Below are positions 34,545 through 46,006 of a DNA stretch of 64,000 nt, in pieces. The DNA is from Patella vulgata (taxonomy: Eukaryota > Mollusca > Gastropoda > Patellidae): positions 44,597,201-44,661,200 of the forward strand of contig NC_065887.2 in NCBI RefSeq assembly GCF_932274485.2. The letters run 5' to 3'. Each line of letters opens with the position of its first letter. Within the stretch, counting starts at the first letter, position 1. The position numbers were made by a program, and so were the translations under genes. A model generated the notes under the pieces. That model worked only from the letters and a program-made list of their open reading frames with translations. It made no database searches and was not told the DNA's origin.

Positions 34545-37500
34545 CTGAAACACATCAATTAAACATATAATTAAACATATAATGTTGTCATAATAAATCA
34601 TATATTAATTACAATTAACTTTTAAACTTGTACCAACTCTCACTGAAAACGTGCGTAGGTTTGGGTCACAAAGCAACACATAATACTGAACGTTGTTGTC
34701 GACATAAATCCAATTGTAGGCTGCTGTGTACGTCATACACATCCAAAACTTAGACTGCCTGTCTACAGCTAGCTTCGCCTGAGAACAGGCCCTAAGCTAA
34801 TTACCCGACATTTTAATTCCTACATCGACGATTTTAGTCGAAAACAGTGAGTATGCTTTTAGTAATTTTTAGAAGTATTTATTTCTCTTCTATTGTCATA
34901 TTGAATGAAATTAAATATGTTTATTTAGCCGCTGTGTGTATGAAAGATGTCAAACTAATCAAAGCCGAATCACAAAATAGTCATCTAATTATTCAATATG
35001 GCGGCGCCCATAAAAGGTAATTTCCCAGAGGCGGTTTTGTTTGCGAAGACCAATTAGGAGTATCTAACCTTGTTTTGAAAGATAAACAGATTGAAACTCT
35101 AAAGACAGTTTACAATGGCAAAGAATGTATTGCAATATTGCCCACTAGCACATATTATATATCGCTTTTACCGGAGTGGCAGAAGTTGGCATGTGTTTAC
35201 ATAAAACACGTGCTTGATCGGGTTATTTTTACTCTGTTGTGTACACAAAGCTGCCGTCTAGTCGATAAGTCCCGCCCCAAAATGATCACGTGAGCCTTTT
35301 AAATGGCGGCTAACTAGGGCAGTGATCATAATGACGGATAATGGATCGCTGCGTGCAGTTTGTATCATACATTGAAACAACGTAAGGAAGTTTGACTCAT
35401 GCGTAAATATCAACCGTGTTTTACAGAGTTGTCTACCCGTTTACACTTTTATTGTTAACACAAGACACGATCAGGACCTCAGTGACATAAAGCCAAACAA
35501 TAAAGAAATTTAGAATTTTATCTCTGTCAATGTCGGCGCTATTTCCATATTTCCGTTTAGAGTTGCTCGCCCGGGATGATTTTGTTTCTAATTGTTTGTA
35601 CCACGTTGCTCCATATACGATAGAACGCGTACAATTGGGTAAAGAAATGGACTTGACAATTTAATGAGGATAATATATGGTGGTCTGTATCCAGATTCGA
35701 GGTTAGTGTTATCTACCTTTATTCAGTCATTTACACAAGAGAGTGTCAACAATCTGTCTCTAAAGCATTACTTTACAGTGAATTTCCAAATAAAAAATAA
35801 AGACGGATTACTATTGCCTTTCAAACTTGTTTGAAAACATAAAATAGTGACAAATTATAGACATGCCTATATTGTTGTCGATGGTATATTTATATTTATT
35901 TAATACATCATGGGCACTACACATGCTTAAAATGTAGAATTTACTACCTGTACCTGTGTCGCCGCCTCATATTTTCGTTTTAAAATAGCACCTACAGCCC
36001 GGAAATCAGGTGCAGCTTTCCAGCACGTCTTTAATTCACAACTTCCGGACATCCCATGACATTTACACAGTTTCTTTACGTGACGAATCACGGCCTAAAA
36101 TATTCATCAAGATACATAAGAGGATATGACAGAGGACACATAGCGCCAGATTAAGACCAATAGAGGCCCATAGAACTTAACAGATTTCATTGCCCCATAT
36201 AGGTCTATATGTAATTCTATATATAAACTATAATAAACCATAAAGGTCTATATGTAATTCCATATAGGTCTTTATTTTATGATCAGTAGTGGAATACCGT
36301 GTTTTATCAGTGAAATAAAAGTGTTATTCCACTGGCTAGCAGTAGTCCATGTTGTTTTTACCTCAAATGATTGTAAAATCATAAAAAAATAGAACATTTG
36401 TCGTTTTGTCGTGAATAACACATTTTATTTCATCTCTAAGCAAAAAAACGTTTATATGTTCACTCATGCCACGCATTCGTGAAAATATAAGTTTTCTTGC
36501 TTAGAGATGAAATAAAATGTGTTATTCACTCTAAAACGACAAATATCCTCTAATTATGTAATTCCATATATAATCTATAATAAACATAAAATAAATTTGT
36601 ATTTTTAAAAACACGTCATAATGAACTGAGACAAAACAGGCAACATAACGGAGGGGAAAACAATAAAAAAAACTCATTAAAAGTTCTTAATTCATTTTTT
36701 TAAATTTGTCACCTAACAAAGCAATTGGTGCCCCCCCCCCACCACCACCACCCTCCTAAACACGTTCTATATTTTGTTACTTTTGCGACCATCTTATATT
36801 TAAATAAAAACATAAATTATACCATTTAACACATGCACTGTATTTGACATAAGGATTTCGTTTTGTTCAATATTTAGGATTGTACTCCAGTATCAGACCC
36901 CTGTATCAGACTCCAGTATCAGACCCCTGTATCAGACACATATTATGCTATTTACACACTTACCAACCGCCCTGCCCGGTTATTATGTAGGTTAATTTGT
37001 GAATGAATATCTTTAGCGACTTCTTTGGAATCCATAAATCTTCTTGCATATCTGGAGCCAAATTCTATATTATGACTACATCCACCCCATTCAAAGTTTT
37101 TGTCATTTCCGTAAACACTCATATCACAGCCGCATGATTTTAATTTGCCCATACTACAGGCTTTAGATACTTGATGTGTCACTCCTGCGGCAGATATAGC
37201 ATAGGCAAACGATGTTTCTTTAAACCCTGAAACAGAAATATAATCGTAGGATAAAAACGCAGATCTGCTCATTGACTGTAAAAGAGTGTTCCTGGACATT
37301 TTATGTAATTTGAAATGAAAAAGAAAATTAAAAAATTGAACATTTAGGCTCCGCTCTAAAATCGAATATTTTGGATAGCATTAAATGTGGTTTAACGTCC
37401 TATTTGTTTGCTCACGGACTGGGTCAATGAAAGCAGAATAAGTATTATGTTGGAGATAGTAGACATGGTACCACCTTTCAAACAATCAACATATCAACAC

Positions 37501-40500
37501 GTTTTCACCCCTGAACGTTGAACCTTAGAATAGTTCAACTCGGCCCTATTACTAACGTCTACCACTTATTTTACGTTACGTTTTGTAAAGAAACCGTTAT
37601 TGACAGGTATACTACACGTTGTAGAGCATGCTTTATCTATCTATTGCATCATTTGGCAGTTATTTGGGAAGTGCCTATATGTAACAATTTATCTTGTAGC
37701 TTTTTTAAATTGGTAGAATTATTTCTTTTTCATTTATCTTTGAAACTAGCTACTGCATATCTATTTTAAGACTGCCTTGTTCTGACACGTATTCAATTTT
37801 AATCCATATTAAATAATGAACTGAAAGACTCAAAAACATGTGTCTCACCGCTATGTGAATCTATCTGTTTTAAGTGCGATGGGTGCGACAAAACAAATCA
37901 TCAGTGTTGCCCACAAATAATATAAATACAACTGCTACTACGGTTTCATATCAAAGAAGTCCTTGTGAAAACAAAATGGCGAGTGCAAAACTCACCAAGC
38001 ATTTCAAACCCGATGCCCCCCAAATTAAATGCCTAGAGTGCGATAGCCATTTAGCCTTCAGCAGTTTCCTTGAACAAAAATATAAAATCATTAGATTTAT
38101 CAACTAGACATATTGTAATACAGGGTAGATAGTTGTCTCGATTTGAGTTGATAAGGCTCTAGGGGTAACGGTCGAAGATCAAGGCAGAAACTATCGACAA
38201 CCTGTTATAGTAATTTAAATCTTTATATATCTCTCGTCCAAATCTGTTTCTACTTCCACACATGCAATGGGATACAGGTGATTGAAGGCGGAGAACATTT
38301 CGTTCCGTTTTTTGTTTGTGTTGGGCCTCTTATTTAGAACCAGCTGTGTCTCGAAAACAAGACTAAACAACCCGTTTCTGATAGAGATTTCCTATCTGAT
38401 AGCTTCCTTCCTTTTCTCATTTTCCTAGACGGAAACAATCAACACCCATTCACATTTATGACTAACCCGCTTTGGATCTCGCGTGGGTACCAGAAAGGAA
38501 ATATTTAAGATCCGCAAAAGTCGGCGATCGTCTTCCTGGTTCGATTCTGTATCGATGAGTGAAATGGGACTGTTTGTATTTTAAATAAACGAGTTCCATA
38601 ATATATTATTTACCTGGACAGAAACGTCTGAGAAATGGGTTTATTGCATATAGCTAGATGATTAGTAACCATCTGGTAATGAAAGAATCCGTGCAAGTAC
38701 CTGCTATTTTGACGTAAGTTAGGATACTTGAGATAGTTTATTTGTATCAATGAATACTGCCATTATGACGTGTTTACTGCAACACGTGGCCGTGTTTTTA
38801 CGTCAGCAGTTTTAAGTAGTATTCAACTAGAAGGAACAGACCAATGTAGTAGGATATTGGCTTTAGTCAACACTATACAATACTGTAATGTGGTCCTATA
38901 TTGCCGGTACCCCTTTTCGCACCTTCGTGTTCGAGAGAGAACAATTGTTATATTCACAAGGATTCCTCTTAATTGATAATTTAATTATATTCAAAACACA
39001 TGCAGCATGTCCTGTCTCCCTGGTTACAGCATGGCCTGTCTCCCTGGTTACAGTGTGGTCATCTGGTTATTTAGTTATTACCCCAAATTAATTTATCCAG
39101 TCCCTGTATCGGAATTTAATTCAACATGCTCCGAGAGTTCAAGAAATAGAAAACAGTCAGTTCTATAAATAGCGTTTCATATAACTTTTTCGATGAGTTA
39201 TACAGAAAGTGTGGTGGGGTTGACCGTAATAAAAGTCCATTATGACAGCGATCAACACTTCAACAATAATTAAGAGTGTATCCGCGAGAAGACCATGCAA
39301 AAATCGCAAAAAGTGCTAAGATGAGGGGTCGGAAGTTTTTGATCAAACTTATGGTATGACACCCCCTAGGGGCAAGAGGTAACATGCTGAAGTGGTTACA
39401 GTCTGATGTCGCTCTAAAGGACTGTACAGGAATTGTTCATTTTATGGGTAAAATTGCGGTTTTCACATGTGTATTTATCACCTTTTTTAAGCACAGACTG
39501 CATTCTATGGTGGAATAGCAACCTTCTAATTTTGACCCTGTCTGATAAAGCGGGTGGTCAACTTCTATCCCAGCATTTATTTGAAAAAAAAAATCAGTAC
39601 ATACTAATTTTGTGTGGACTTGTTTTAGGGTACCATATTCACATTGTCCTTATAGTGCAGAAAAAGATACACTGTAACTTTTTCTTTCATGGTCGCAAGT
39701 AGAATTTCTTTGGATGGTTTTGAAGTGCTACGCACATAGCATCCATAGGTGTAAAAAAAATGACCGGAATGCAACATACTTAAAATATACAACTTATTGA
39801 AAAGTGCTAACAAAAAGCTTTTGTGATACATTTTTTGGCGAATTTAATTAGAGAAATAAAATTTTTGACTTTTATACGTTTTCATCATATCCATAGCCAT
39901 TATTTGTACCATGTTGTACTTTATATAAGTGTGTATTTGTATTTATTGTATATTTGGTATTGTCGTATTGTCCCTTTAACATATTTGTTGTATTGTCTCT
40001 TTAAGATTTCATTTTCAAAAACAAGTTACCGAAAATGGCTACAAAATGTTTAATTTCAGAGCATGTTTCCACTATTCATTTTGGGACACATCCACTAATT
40101 TCTACAATACAGAAATGTGGAAGCTTAAATATTAACGGCAACGAAGCCTAATTGCGTCGAAGTGGGTGACATTGAACAGTGTAGTATGGTAGCTACAGCT
40201 CTCGGGCACCGTCAGCTGCACCTTCAGGGCCGGATTTAGAATAAGAGAGGCCCTAGGCAAACCCCCTGAACAGGGCCCACGACATGGACCTTGGGGCCCT
40301 GGGACAAGCAACTCGGTGATTGGGTGGGTCGGGAGAAGTCATGCGGTTGGTGGTTCGAATCTCACTTTTAGGTGAATTTTTCATTTTCGTTAGATTATTT
40401 TATGTAAAATAATGTCTATTTGAGAGTAATAGATATGTTTGTTAAGATTGAGCACGTCGAAACTCCAATGGAAGGTCGTGGACAACTGCAGAAGTCAATT

Positions 40501-42898
40501 TACCGTTGACGCCAGATGAGCCATGAACGATTACAGGCCTTTGAAAGTATTTTTTTTCAAGATATTTTTATAAAACAGATACTAATGTATTTTAGGGCTG
40601 GTAGTAAGCACCATATGAATGAAAAGGAAAATAAATTGTTAGTTTTTTTCATCTCCAAGTTTAATTATCTCCAAAATAGGGAAATTACAGGTTAATTTCA
40701 TGGGTTATTGTTTCCTTTACCTAGTTTTTGTCAAGTCGATTCCGGTCATTTTTATTTTTTGTATCAAATGTTGGGAGGTTGCTTGTTCACGTGAGCATAC
40801 ATTTTTTAAACCCACCCCATGAAAGAAGTAGCTATAGGGCGTGAAACTTTGGGTGACGAAAAATGGGGAATTTAGACAGGCTTTGATATCCAGTCCGTAT
40901 ACAGATCTCGTTCGCAAGAATCGTCTGAAGTTAATATTGTGGTAACAGCACTGAGTCATCGATAAACTGTGTGAGTTTGGTCTTTCTGCTACGTATAGTA
41001 AAGGTGTAAGGACTTGCCAAAGTTGGTATTTGAGAAAAGACAGATTTTGGCAATTTCACCATATGAAAAATGTTTTTTCAATTTTCTCATACAGGAATTG
41101 AAAGATTTATCTAATATTGCACATTTATGTGTTTTGGGACTATCCCAACTTATAAACCAAATTTGGTCAAAATGTGATTGAAGCCTTAGCACCTTCTGCA
41201 TGGTTTTCTCGCGGACACGCTCTTAAGAGAGAAACTCTGATCAGTTTTAATGAACAGTAGGAAAATATCTTATTTTCTACAACTTATTACAAGAGGGAGG
41301 ATTCGTCATTATTTCTTTATTTCTTCACATACGATTATTACAATAAATACCCGAGTACACAAATATATTTTAGAAAGCCAAAAGTCAGGATTTTTGCCGC
41401 CAATTTTATTCGAACTTTTTACCGAGCTTTAGCTGTACAGTTGTTTTCAATGCTCTCCTCCCACTTTGAGGGTTATGTTTCTGGTTAGCAAGTTTTGAAT
41501 TGAATTTATTGAACCAGTATATACCAAGTTAAACATTCTAGACTTCAGAGTAAGCACAAGTTAGTAATTCTTTTTGCTTCATGACCTGCTGGGATACAAT
41601 ATGCTTTAATTTTCAGCATAATTCGGCCAAACGTCATCACTAAATTACAGGATGACATTAAGCAATGACTGAACACTTTAAACCTTCCGAATTCTGAGTG
41701 GTGTTAATACAACAAGATTTGTTAGCTATCTGGCGTTCCTAGCTACTGGCCATTACTCAAGCAAGGACCAGGAGGAGATGGAATAACGTCAAGGATGAGA
41801 CGGAATATCGGGTAAATGGATGTTTGATTTTATCTTACCTTTAGATAAGAGAGGACTAGAATGAGGATTTTTATTTTTTCTTTCGAGAGATGAACAATTC
41901 CATCGGTACTCAGTCAGCTGAAATTGACATTCATGGATAGCTATTTGTACTCCTTGAATAGCCGAAGCTGTAACATCCGGATAGGTTCGGCATAAATCGT
42001 ACTGTTTTTCAGATAAGTCTGGGTATGTCTTGCACACCGTATTGGGATCGAGCTTAGGTAGTCTTGGTATGTTCAGCCGTAGTATATTATTAGATATACA
42101 TCTGTAAATAATGAATGATTCATAGTAAACATTGACAATATTTGGAATGGTTATTTATAAAATCTTTATAAGAAAGGTGACTTAGCTTTACTTCCAAACG
42201 AAAATTTGTTATTATACAATATAGACAGTATCGTGTATAAAGGGGATTCTGAAATGGAATGAAATGAAATGAAATGGGGTTTAAGAGTCTACTTTTCTGC
42301 ATCAACCCGCGCTATGCTGTGTGTTATGAGGGAAATTTTTTTCTCGGATAGTGGCGTTTCCGCCTACTCAACAACGTATTCCTAATGTCAGGTCAACACA
42401 GGGATCGAACAACGGACCGACGTGTCTCCCTTTTTATAGTAACACCCAGCGAATTAAATAATAATAGTTACAGTAGTATCCGTGATGTTCAAATTAAATA
42501 TGGGTTTAAAGAATATGAAACATATCTGTCTGAGCTATAGGCCATTTCACTTTTATTCTTGTGTGGTTTTCAAGGAGTGACAAATACTTTAGTCATAAAA
42601 TTGGTCATTGCTTGGATTTTCGATGATAATTCGAGTCTAAGATTACTTTCAATAAAGACAGTGATAATGTTCTTTGATATTATTTTTAATGTTTTTGAAT
42701 ATATACACCCAAATAAACATCGAAATTATCTAAGAAAAGGGTGATTATGTTTGATAAATTAAGTTTTAATGGAGTATTGTGTGTGTTTAATGTAGTCTCA
42801 GAATTAAGAAATGTAAATTATTGCATGTGCATATTATAGTATGCTTACCTTAAATTTGGCAGAAATGCCAAAAGAAAAACAATTAGATGGAGGAGCAT
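34227..42898 (-). CDS. wnt10: Wnt10, secreted signalling protein (five coding exons)
   Basis: The exons are 42898-42849, 42101-41839, 37226-36964, 36094-35954 (or 35948) and 34544-34227. All junctions are GT-AG and in phase. They give 344 or 346 residues, close to the usual Wnt length. Wnt ligands are lipid-modified, exported with Wntless, and bind Frizzled/LRP to drive beta-catenin signalling. Visible features are a hydrophobic signal peptide (1-17), 'NNIL' as in the SNDIL/SNEIL of vertebrate Wnt10, '[15 protein letters not shown]', 'WNCSSLE', '[12 protein letters not shown]', 'LHNNRAGR' and '[16 protein letters not shown]' with the acylated Ser at about 208. The C-terminal domain has 'FYEKSPNFC', 'LCCGRGYN' and 'EWVTVCK'. 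There are 24 expected cysteines plus one at residue 18. 'FEKSPDFC' and '[13 protein letters not shown]' are Wnt10 signatures, so Wnt10 is preferred over Wnt6 or Wnt1. In many protostomes it sits in a wnt9-wnt1-wnt6-wnt10 cluster. No other Wnt exon was seen here. Confidence 0.93.
34980..35190 (+). pseudogene. RecQ-type helicase fragment inside Wnt10 intron 4
   Basis: Lying on the strand opposite Wnt10, it starts '[17 protein letters not shown]'. One frameshift later it reads '[20 protein letters not shown]', then '[12 protein letters not shown]' and 'YYISLLPE'. This matches the start of RecQ-like helicases: the Q-motif (LKxxQxE), then a Walker A region LPTGxGKS. The Gly-Lys-Ser of Walker A is lost, and similarity ends about 30 residues further. 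It is a broken fragment. Such helicase genes are often multiplied in marine invertebrate genomes, possibly by transposons. The call rests on motif recognition only. Confidence 0.5.
35954..36094 (-). CDS. wnt10: Wnt10 coding exon 4 (lipid-attachment hairpin)
   Basis: The acceptor is 'aatattttag'. It encodes '[19 protein letters not shown]' and '[20 protein letters not shown]'. The Ser in CHGMSG is the residue that Porcupine acylates in the family. The end has two consecutive donors six nucleotides apart, 'acacag|gtacag|gtagta'. The exon therefore ends at 35954 or 35948, adding Val-Gln if the distal donor is used. Both are phase 0. Confidence 0.93.
36396..36545. repeat. Intronic hairpin: 48-bp inverted repeats in Wnt10 intron 3
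   Basis: The left arm (about 36398-36445) holds 'gaataacacattttatttca' and 'tctctaagcaa'. The right arm (about 36496-36545) holds the near-perfect inverse, 'ttgcttagagatgaaataaa' and 'atgtgttattcac'. The loop is about 50 bp. The flanks share 'tatgtaattccatat' (36248 and 36555), so this may be the core of a small MITE of about 0.3 kb. A transcript would fold into a long stem. Confidence 0.85.
36964..37226 (-). CDS. wnt10: Wnt10 coding exon 3
   Basis: The acceptor is 'ttctgtttcag' and the donor 'cggttg|gtaagt'. It encodes '[18 protein letters not shown]', 'GKLKSCGCD', '[12 protein letters not shown]' and 'HNNRAGRL', ending in phase 0. The preceding 4.6-kb intron carries the 1.95-kb TTAA element. 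Confidence 0.95.
39274..41222. mobile_element. 1.95-kb TTAA-flanked transposon in Wnt10 intron 2
   Basis: The left end 'gagtgtatccgcgagaagac' and the right end (minus strand) 'gagcgtgtccgcgagaaaac' are inverted copies, both continuing 'catgca'. TTAA lies directly outside both (39270-39273 and 41223-41226). The interior has only short frames and no transposase motif. The TTAA target fits piggyBac or Kolobok. The end sequence differs from the 'cattatg' TTAA family. The Wnt10 intron is spliced around it. Confidence 0.8.
40228..40385 (+). mobile_element. Possible hAT terminus and tRNA-like segment, nested
   Basis: 'cagggccggatttagaataa' resembles the CAGGGCCGGATTTA ends of a hAT family, followed by the usual 'aggccctaggcaaa'. 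No right end was found. About 120 bp later, 'ggtggttcgaatctcac' resembles a tRNA box B. It is nested in the TTAA element of Wnt10 intron 2. Confidence 0.4.
41839..42101 (-). CDS. wnt10: Wnt10 coding exon 2
   Basis: The acceptor is 'attatttacag' (minus) and the donor 'ctaaag|gtaaga'. It encodes residues about 17-104: a short N-terminal spacer, 'NTVCKTYP', the helix '[15 protein letters not shown]' and the N-glycosylation sequon in 'WNCSSLE'. It leaves one base of a Gly codon for the next exon. Confidence 0.93.
42246..42430 (-). mobile_element. SINE family 2, minus-strand copy in Wnt10 intron 1
   Basis: On plus it starts with (gaaat)n, then 'ggggtttaagagtctact', the inverse of the SINE-2 tail. 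It continues with 'gagggaaattttttt' and 'agtggcgtttccgcctact', ending in the head region with 'gggatcgaac'. It is truncated and diverged. Confidence 0.7.
42849..42898 (-). CDS. wnt10: Wnt10 coding exon 1 (signal peptide, 50 nt)
   Basis: Minus-strand ATG at 42898 encodes '[16 protein letters not shown]' plus two bases of the next codon, then a strong donor 'ttaag|gtaagc'. The two leftover bases pair with the first base of exon 2 to give Arg, so the phases agree. The peptide has the hydrophobic core of a signal sequence. It was chosen because exon 2 has no in-frame Met and needs a phase-2 donor upstream. An acceptor-like 'tctgtttcag' sits 8 nt before the ATG, which suggests a separate 5' UTR exon. 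Confidence 0.85.
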
Positions 42899-42907
42899 TT
42901 TAACTCT

Positions 42908-44168
42908 GAAACAGATTATGAATCCAAACTTCCTTTTTATCCATTACAAAAACCAGCTTTGGACTATTATATATATTTGTTATTTCCATTGAAGACAGCA
43001 CAGATCAAGATCATATTTCCTTTACAACAATTACAAAGGTATATTAAACCAACAAATACATATTACAAACAGGTCTTCTAGAAGCTTATTTATCACTTTC
43101 TGCGTGTTCCTACTTTCCAATGAAAAACTATGATTAATTTAGTAATTACTGAATGGCTGGTTAACACAACGGCACATAAGCAGTTGGTTTTAGTCTACAT
43201 TCAACACATACTGTCTTCTTTTCGTTTGATGAAAAACTATGGTCGTAAATTATATCCTCCAGTTAGTCCAACAGATGTATATAATCTACTCGTCGAGATA
43301 CATCCACCTCTTCCGGTTCATGTAATTTTTGTATTCTGGAAAGAAATGGAGCTTTATATATATATACATGTATATAAAATAGTCATGCAGAAAATGATAC
43401 ATTTACTTTAAGGGCAAGGGCAGTGTTATTAATAGACATGCTTAATTCTTTTTTCTATTAAGTCAAACGAACACATAAAACAAAGTATGTTTCACTTAAA
43501 ATTGAGAAATTTTCTCTTTAAGTTCTCAATATATTTAAAAATGAAGGAGTGCAGCTTTAGATTTTCCTTTGATATCAAAGAAGATAAAAGTAAAGGGAAG
43601 GGCGAGTGGGAATCCTGGTATCCATTACACACACAAATGCACGCGCACCCCAACTACGTGTTTATTAGATTCATATTCAAATATACACAATATTTGTAAA
43701 ACCAAAACTCAAAGAGATAAAAATTCATCGAATTTTGATCAATATTTTATGAGATACAATTGGTTTTATTAATTTTTTTAATTGCTATGGTTACGTCATA
43801 TTTAGTGAAGCGTGGTTATATTACATCGATAATTCACACATGGCAAGACGTTTGGATACTGACCGAAAACTGGAATAGAATATTTATTAAATCCTAGCAA
43901 TACCTTGACCTGATCTTTAAACAGGTAGAACTTGGGTCCATTGTGACTATAGATAGATTAACATTGTAATGAGAGACCGCTCATATGTTTTAAATGCCGA
44001 TTTTAAATGTTTTTTCTATCATGCTCCTTTGCCAAATTTTCAAAAAGTGTGTTTGTATATATTTGATATTGCGTAAGCTTATAGGAACAAGATTAAGATC
44101 ACAAAGAAAGGTTGCTGTTTATTCCACGTTGTATAATTAAAATACGAGACATATTTTAACAAAACACA
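42908..44168. other. Upstream of Wnt10 exon 1, no feature resolved
   Basis: This holds either the 5' UTR intron or the promoter of Wnt10. The open frames (42887-43081, 43130-43411, 43487-43772) have no motif. No TATA box or initiator could be defended. Confidence 0.4.
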
Positions 44169-44515
44169 TTAAAGGAGCTAAATCGCTAATATTTGGGATC
44201 TAGAAATTGACACAAATGGATCGCAACGCATATAATAATGTAATATGAATGTATATAAACGGATTTACATTCAATCGTTTCTGTTTTTACTGTAATTTCT
44301 AATCAGTTACGTTCGGCGAAATACGCCAGAAGCCTCAATTGAAGACAATCTTTAGCGTCTGGTTATTCCAGTCTAAACCGATGGTATTTATTGCGCATGC
44401 GCTCCAGATAAGAATATAGCGTCACCATTTGACATGACTTGTGGAATATGTCTAGCCTCGTTCTTTGAGTCGCTTGTTCCAAATGGCACTGAAACGCATT
44501 ATGATACACGATAAT
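44169..44515 (+). repeat. Dispersed repeat family C, plus-strand copy
   Basis: It begins with TTAA and 'aggagctaaatcgctaatat'. The body matches 26905-27215 inverted, including 'tctggttattccagtct', 'gcctcgttc' and 'gcattatgatacacga' at the far end. It directly abuts a SINE-2 copy. It is non-coding. Confidence 0.7.
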
Positions 44516-44520
44516 TCAGG

Positions 44521-44775
44521 TAAGAAATGAAATGAAATGAAATGGGGTTTAACGTCCTACTGCTCTGCTCCGTACTGGGATAATGAAGACGTGCATACAC
44601 CATACAGTGTGCTACGAAGGAAATTTTGCCCGGACAGCGGCACTACGGCCTACTCTTAAATCGAATTCCAACTGCCAAGGGATCTTTTAAGTGCAAGCCA
44701 ATGTGTACACGGAACCTCGGTTTTTCGTTCCATCCGAACGACTAGACAGCTGTCCTTGTCAGGCCCTCGTAATTC
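44521..44775 (-). mobile_element. SINE family 2, minus-strand copy
   Basis: On plus it reads (gaaat)n, 'ggggtttaacgtcctactg', 'gaaattttgcccggacagc', 'aagggatcttttaagtgca' and 'ccatccgaacgac', the inverse of the copy at 57671-57962. The tRNA-like head is missing. A short 'taattcaggtaaga' repeat at 44511 and 44770 flanks it and looks like its target duplication. Confidence 0.85.
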
Positions 44776-45474
44776 AGGTAAGACAACGATAAAAGGGTTA
44801 AGAGATAGGTATTATTCGGCTATGTTATTGCACAAAATAAAATAAGCCATATAAGAAATACAAACATGGTATGTTGAAGAAATGGAAATTAAGGAAGAAA
44901 CAGATATTATTCAACAACATCATTACACAAAATATAATCAACTGTATACTTGCAAGAAATGTCAAACATGGTATGTTGAAGAAATGGAAGTTTCGAAATT
45001 TCTTTTAAAATACGTTCCACGCTAGGCAGTGCATTTAAAATAAGATTTTATTCTGGAAGAAATATTTCTTTTATCGTGACATAGAGTTTTACAATCTGGT
45101 AAATATCGACATTAAATTTACTGTTAATTATATTAATATCCAATTCAAGAACAAATGCAGTTATTGTGTCAGAATTTTCTGCATTTAATATTAATTTACA
45201 GGGACATATTTCACCTTTTTACCTGTTGAAAGTTGCGTTATCATTGATAAGGTATAGTTTAGACTTTTTTGCTACGTTATAATCAGTTTTTGTTTATGTT
45301 CCCGAAAGCAGAATTTATATTTATATAAATGTGCATTAGCCATGAATGGGCTGTAGTGTCAGTATTCCGACGTTTAATAACCCTTTTAGCCCCTTGTCCG
45401 TAAATGGTCATTAAATTTCTGCCTTTTGCAAAAGCGCCATTGAAAGCTTTATGAACAAACCAATGTAAATTATG
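44776..45474. other. Intergenic, no gene recognised
   Basis: A short repeat, 'acatggtatgttgaagaaat', occurs at 44865 and 44968. Nothing else was recognised. Confidence 0.5.
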
Positions 45475-45605
45475 TTTGAGATGTGACTGTTAAAGAAGAG
45501 TATATAACTATTGATTTAGTACACAATGGGTTTGAGATGTGACTGTTAAAGAAGAGTATATAACTACTGATTTAGCACTATATCTATGATACACAATGGG
45601 ATTGG
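45475..45605. repeat. Direct duplication, about 58-bp unit, two copies
   Basis: 'tgagatgtgactgttaaaga' plus the following 'agagtatataact' occurs twice, at 45477 and 45534. Each copy is followed by 'gatttag' and 'acacaatgggt'-like sequence. Confidence 0.9.
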
Positions 45606-45822
45606 TTTTATTAATAATATAAAAACTGTTAATGCCGGGATTCACGTGTGTTTTTATTATTTGGTTATTGTTGGATTGTTAGAAGTGGTGTCAACAAACT
45701 TTAACCTATCTATACCTCATACACATTGAAAAAAACATTATTCTGGTAGCAGGCATTTTTACAACCCAGGCAAATCTAACCCTAGAATTATGTTAAATGT
45801 TGAAAATGTACTACTACTTGTT

Positions 45823-45866
45823 AGTTGTGTTTTACGTCCGCTTCCACCGAGGTGATATCGCAGACA
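45823..45866 (-). repeat. Copy of the 'gcgatatcacctcggtggaa' repeat
   Basis: On the minus strand it reads 'tgtctgcgatatcacctcgg', then 'tggaagcggacgtaaaacac', matching 61054-61097 over about 40 bp. Confidence 0.85.
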
Positions 45867-45965
45867 AGTTGAAAATGTATTTTAATATGATTATTTAAAC
45901 GAAAGCCGGTGATTGGTATAAATAATAGTCTGTGAGTATTATATAATAATAATGATGTCGACTTA

Positions 45966-46006
45966 CCTGTAACATCGTTAGATGTGTTTGTTATATACTC
46001 AATAGG

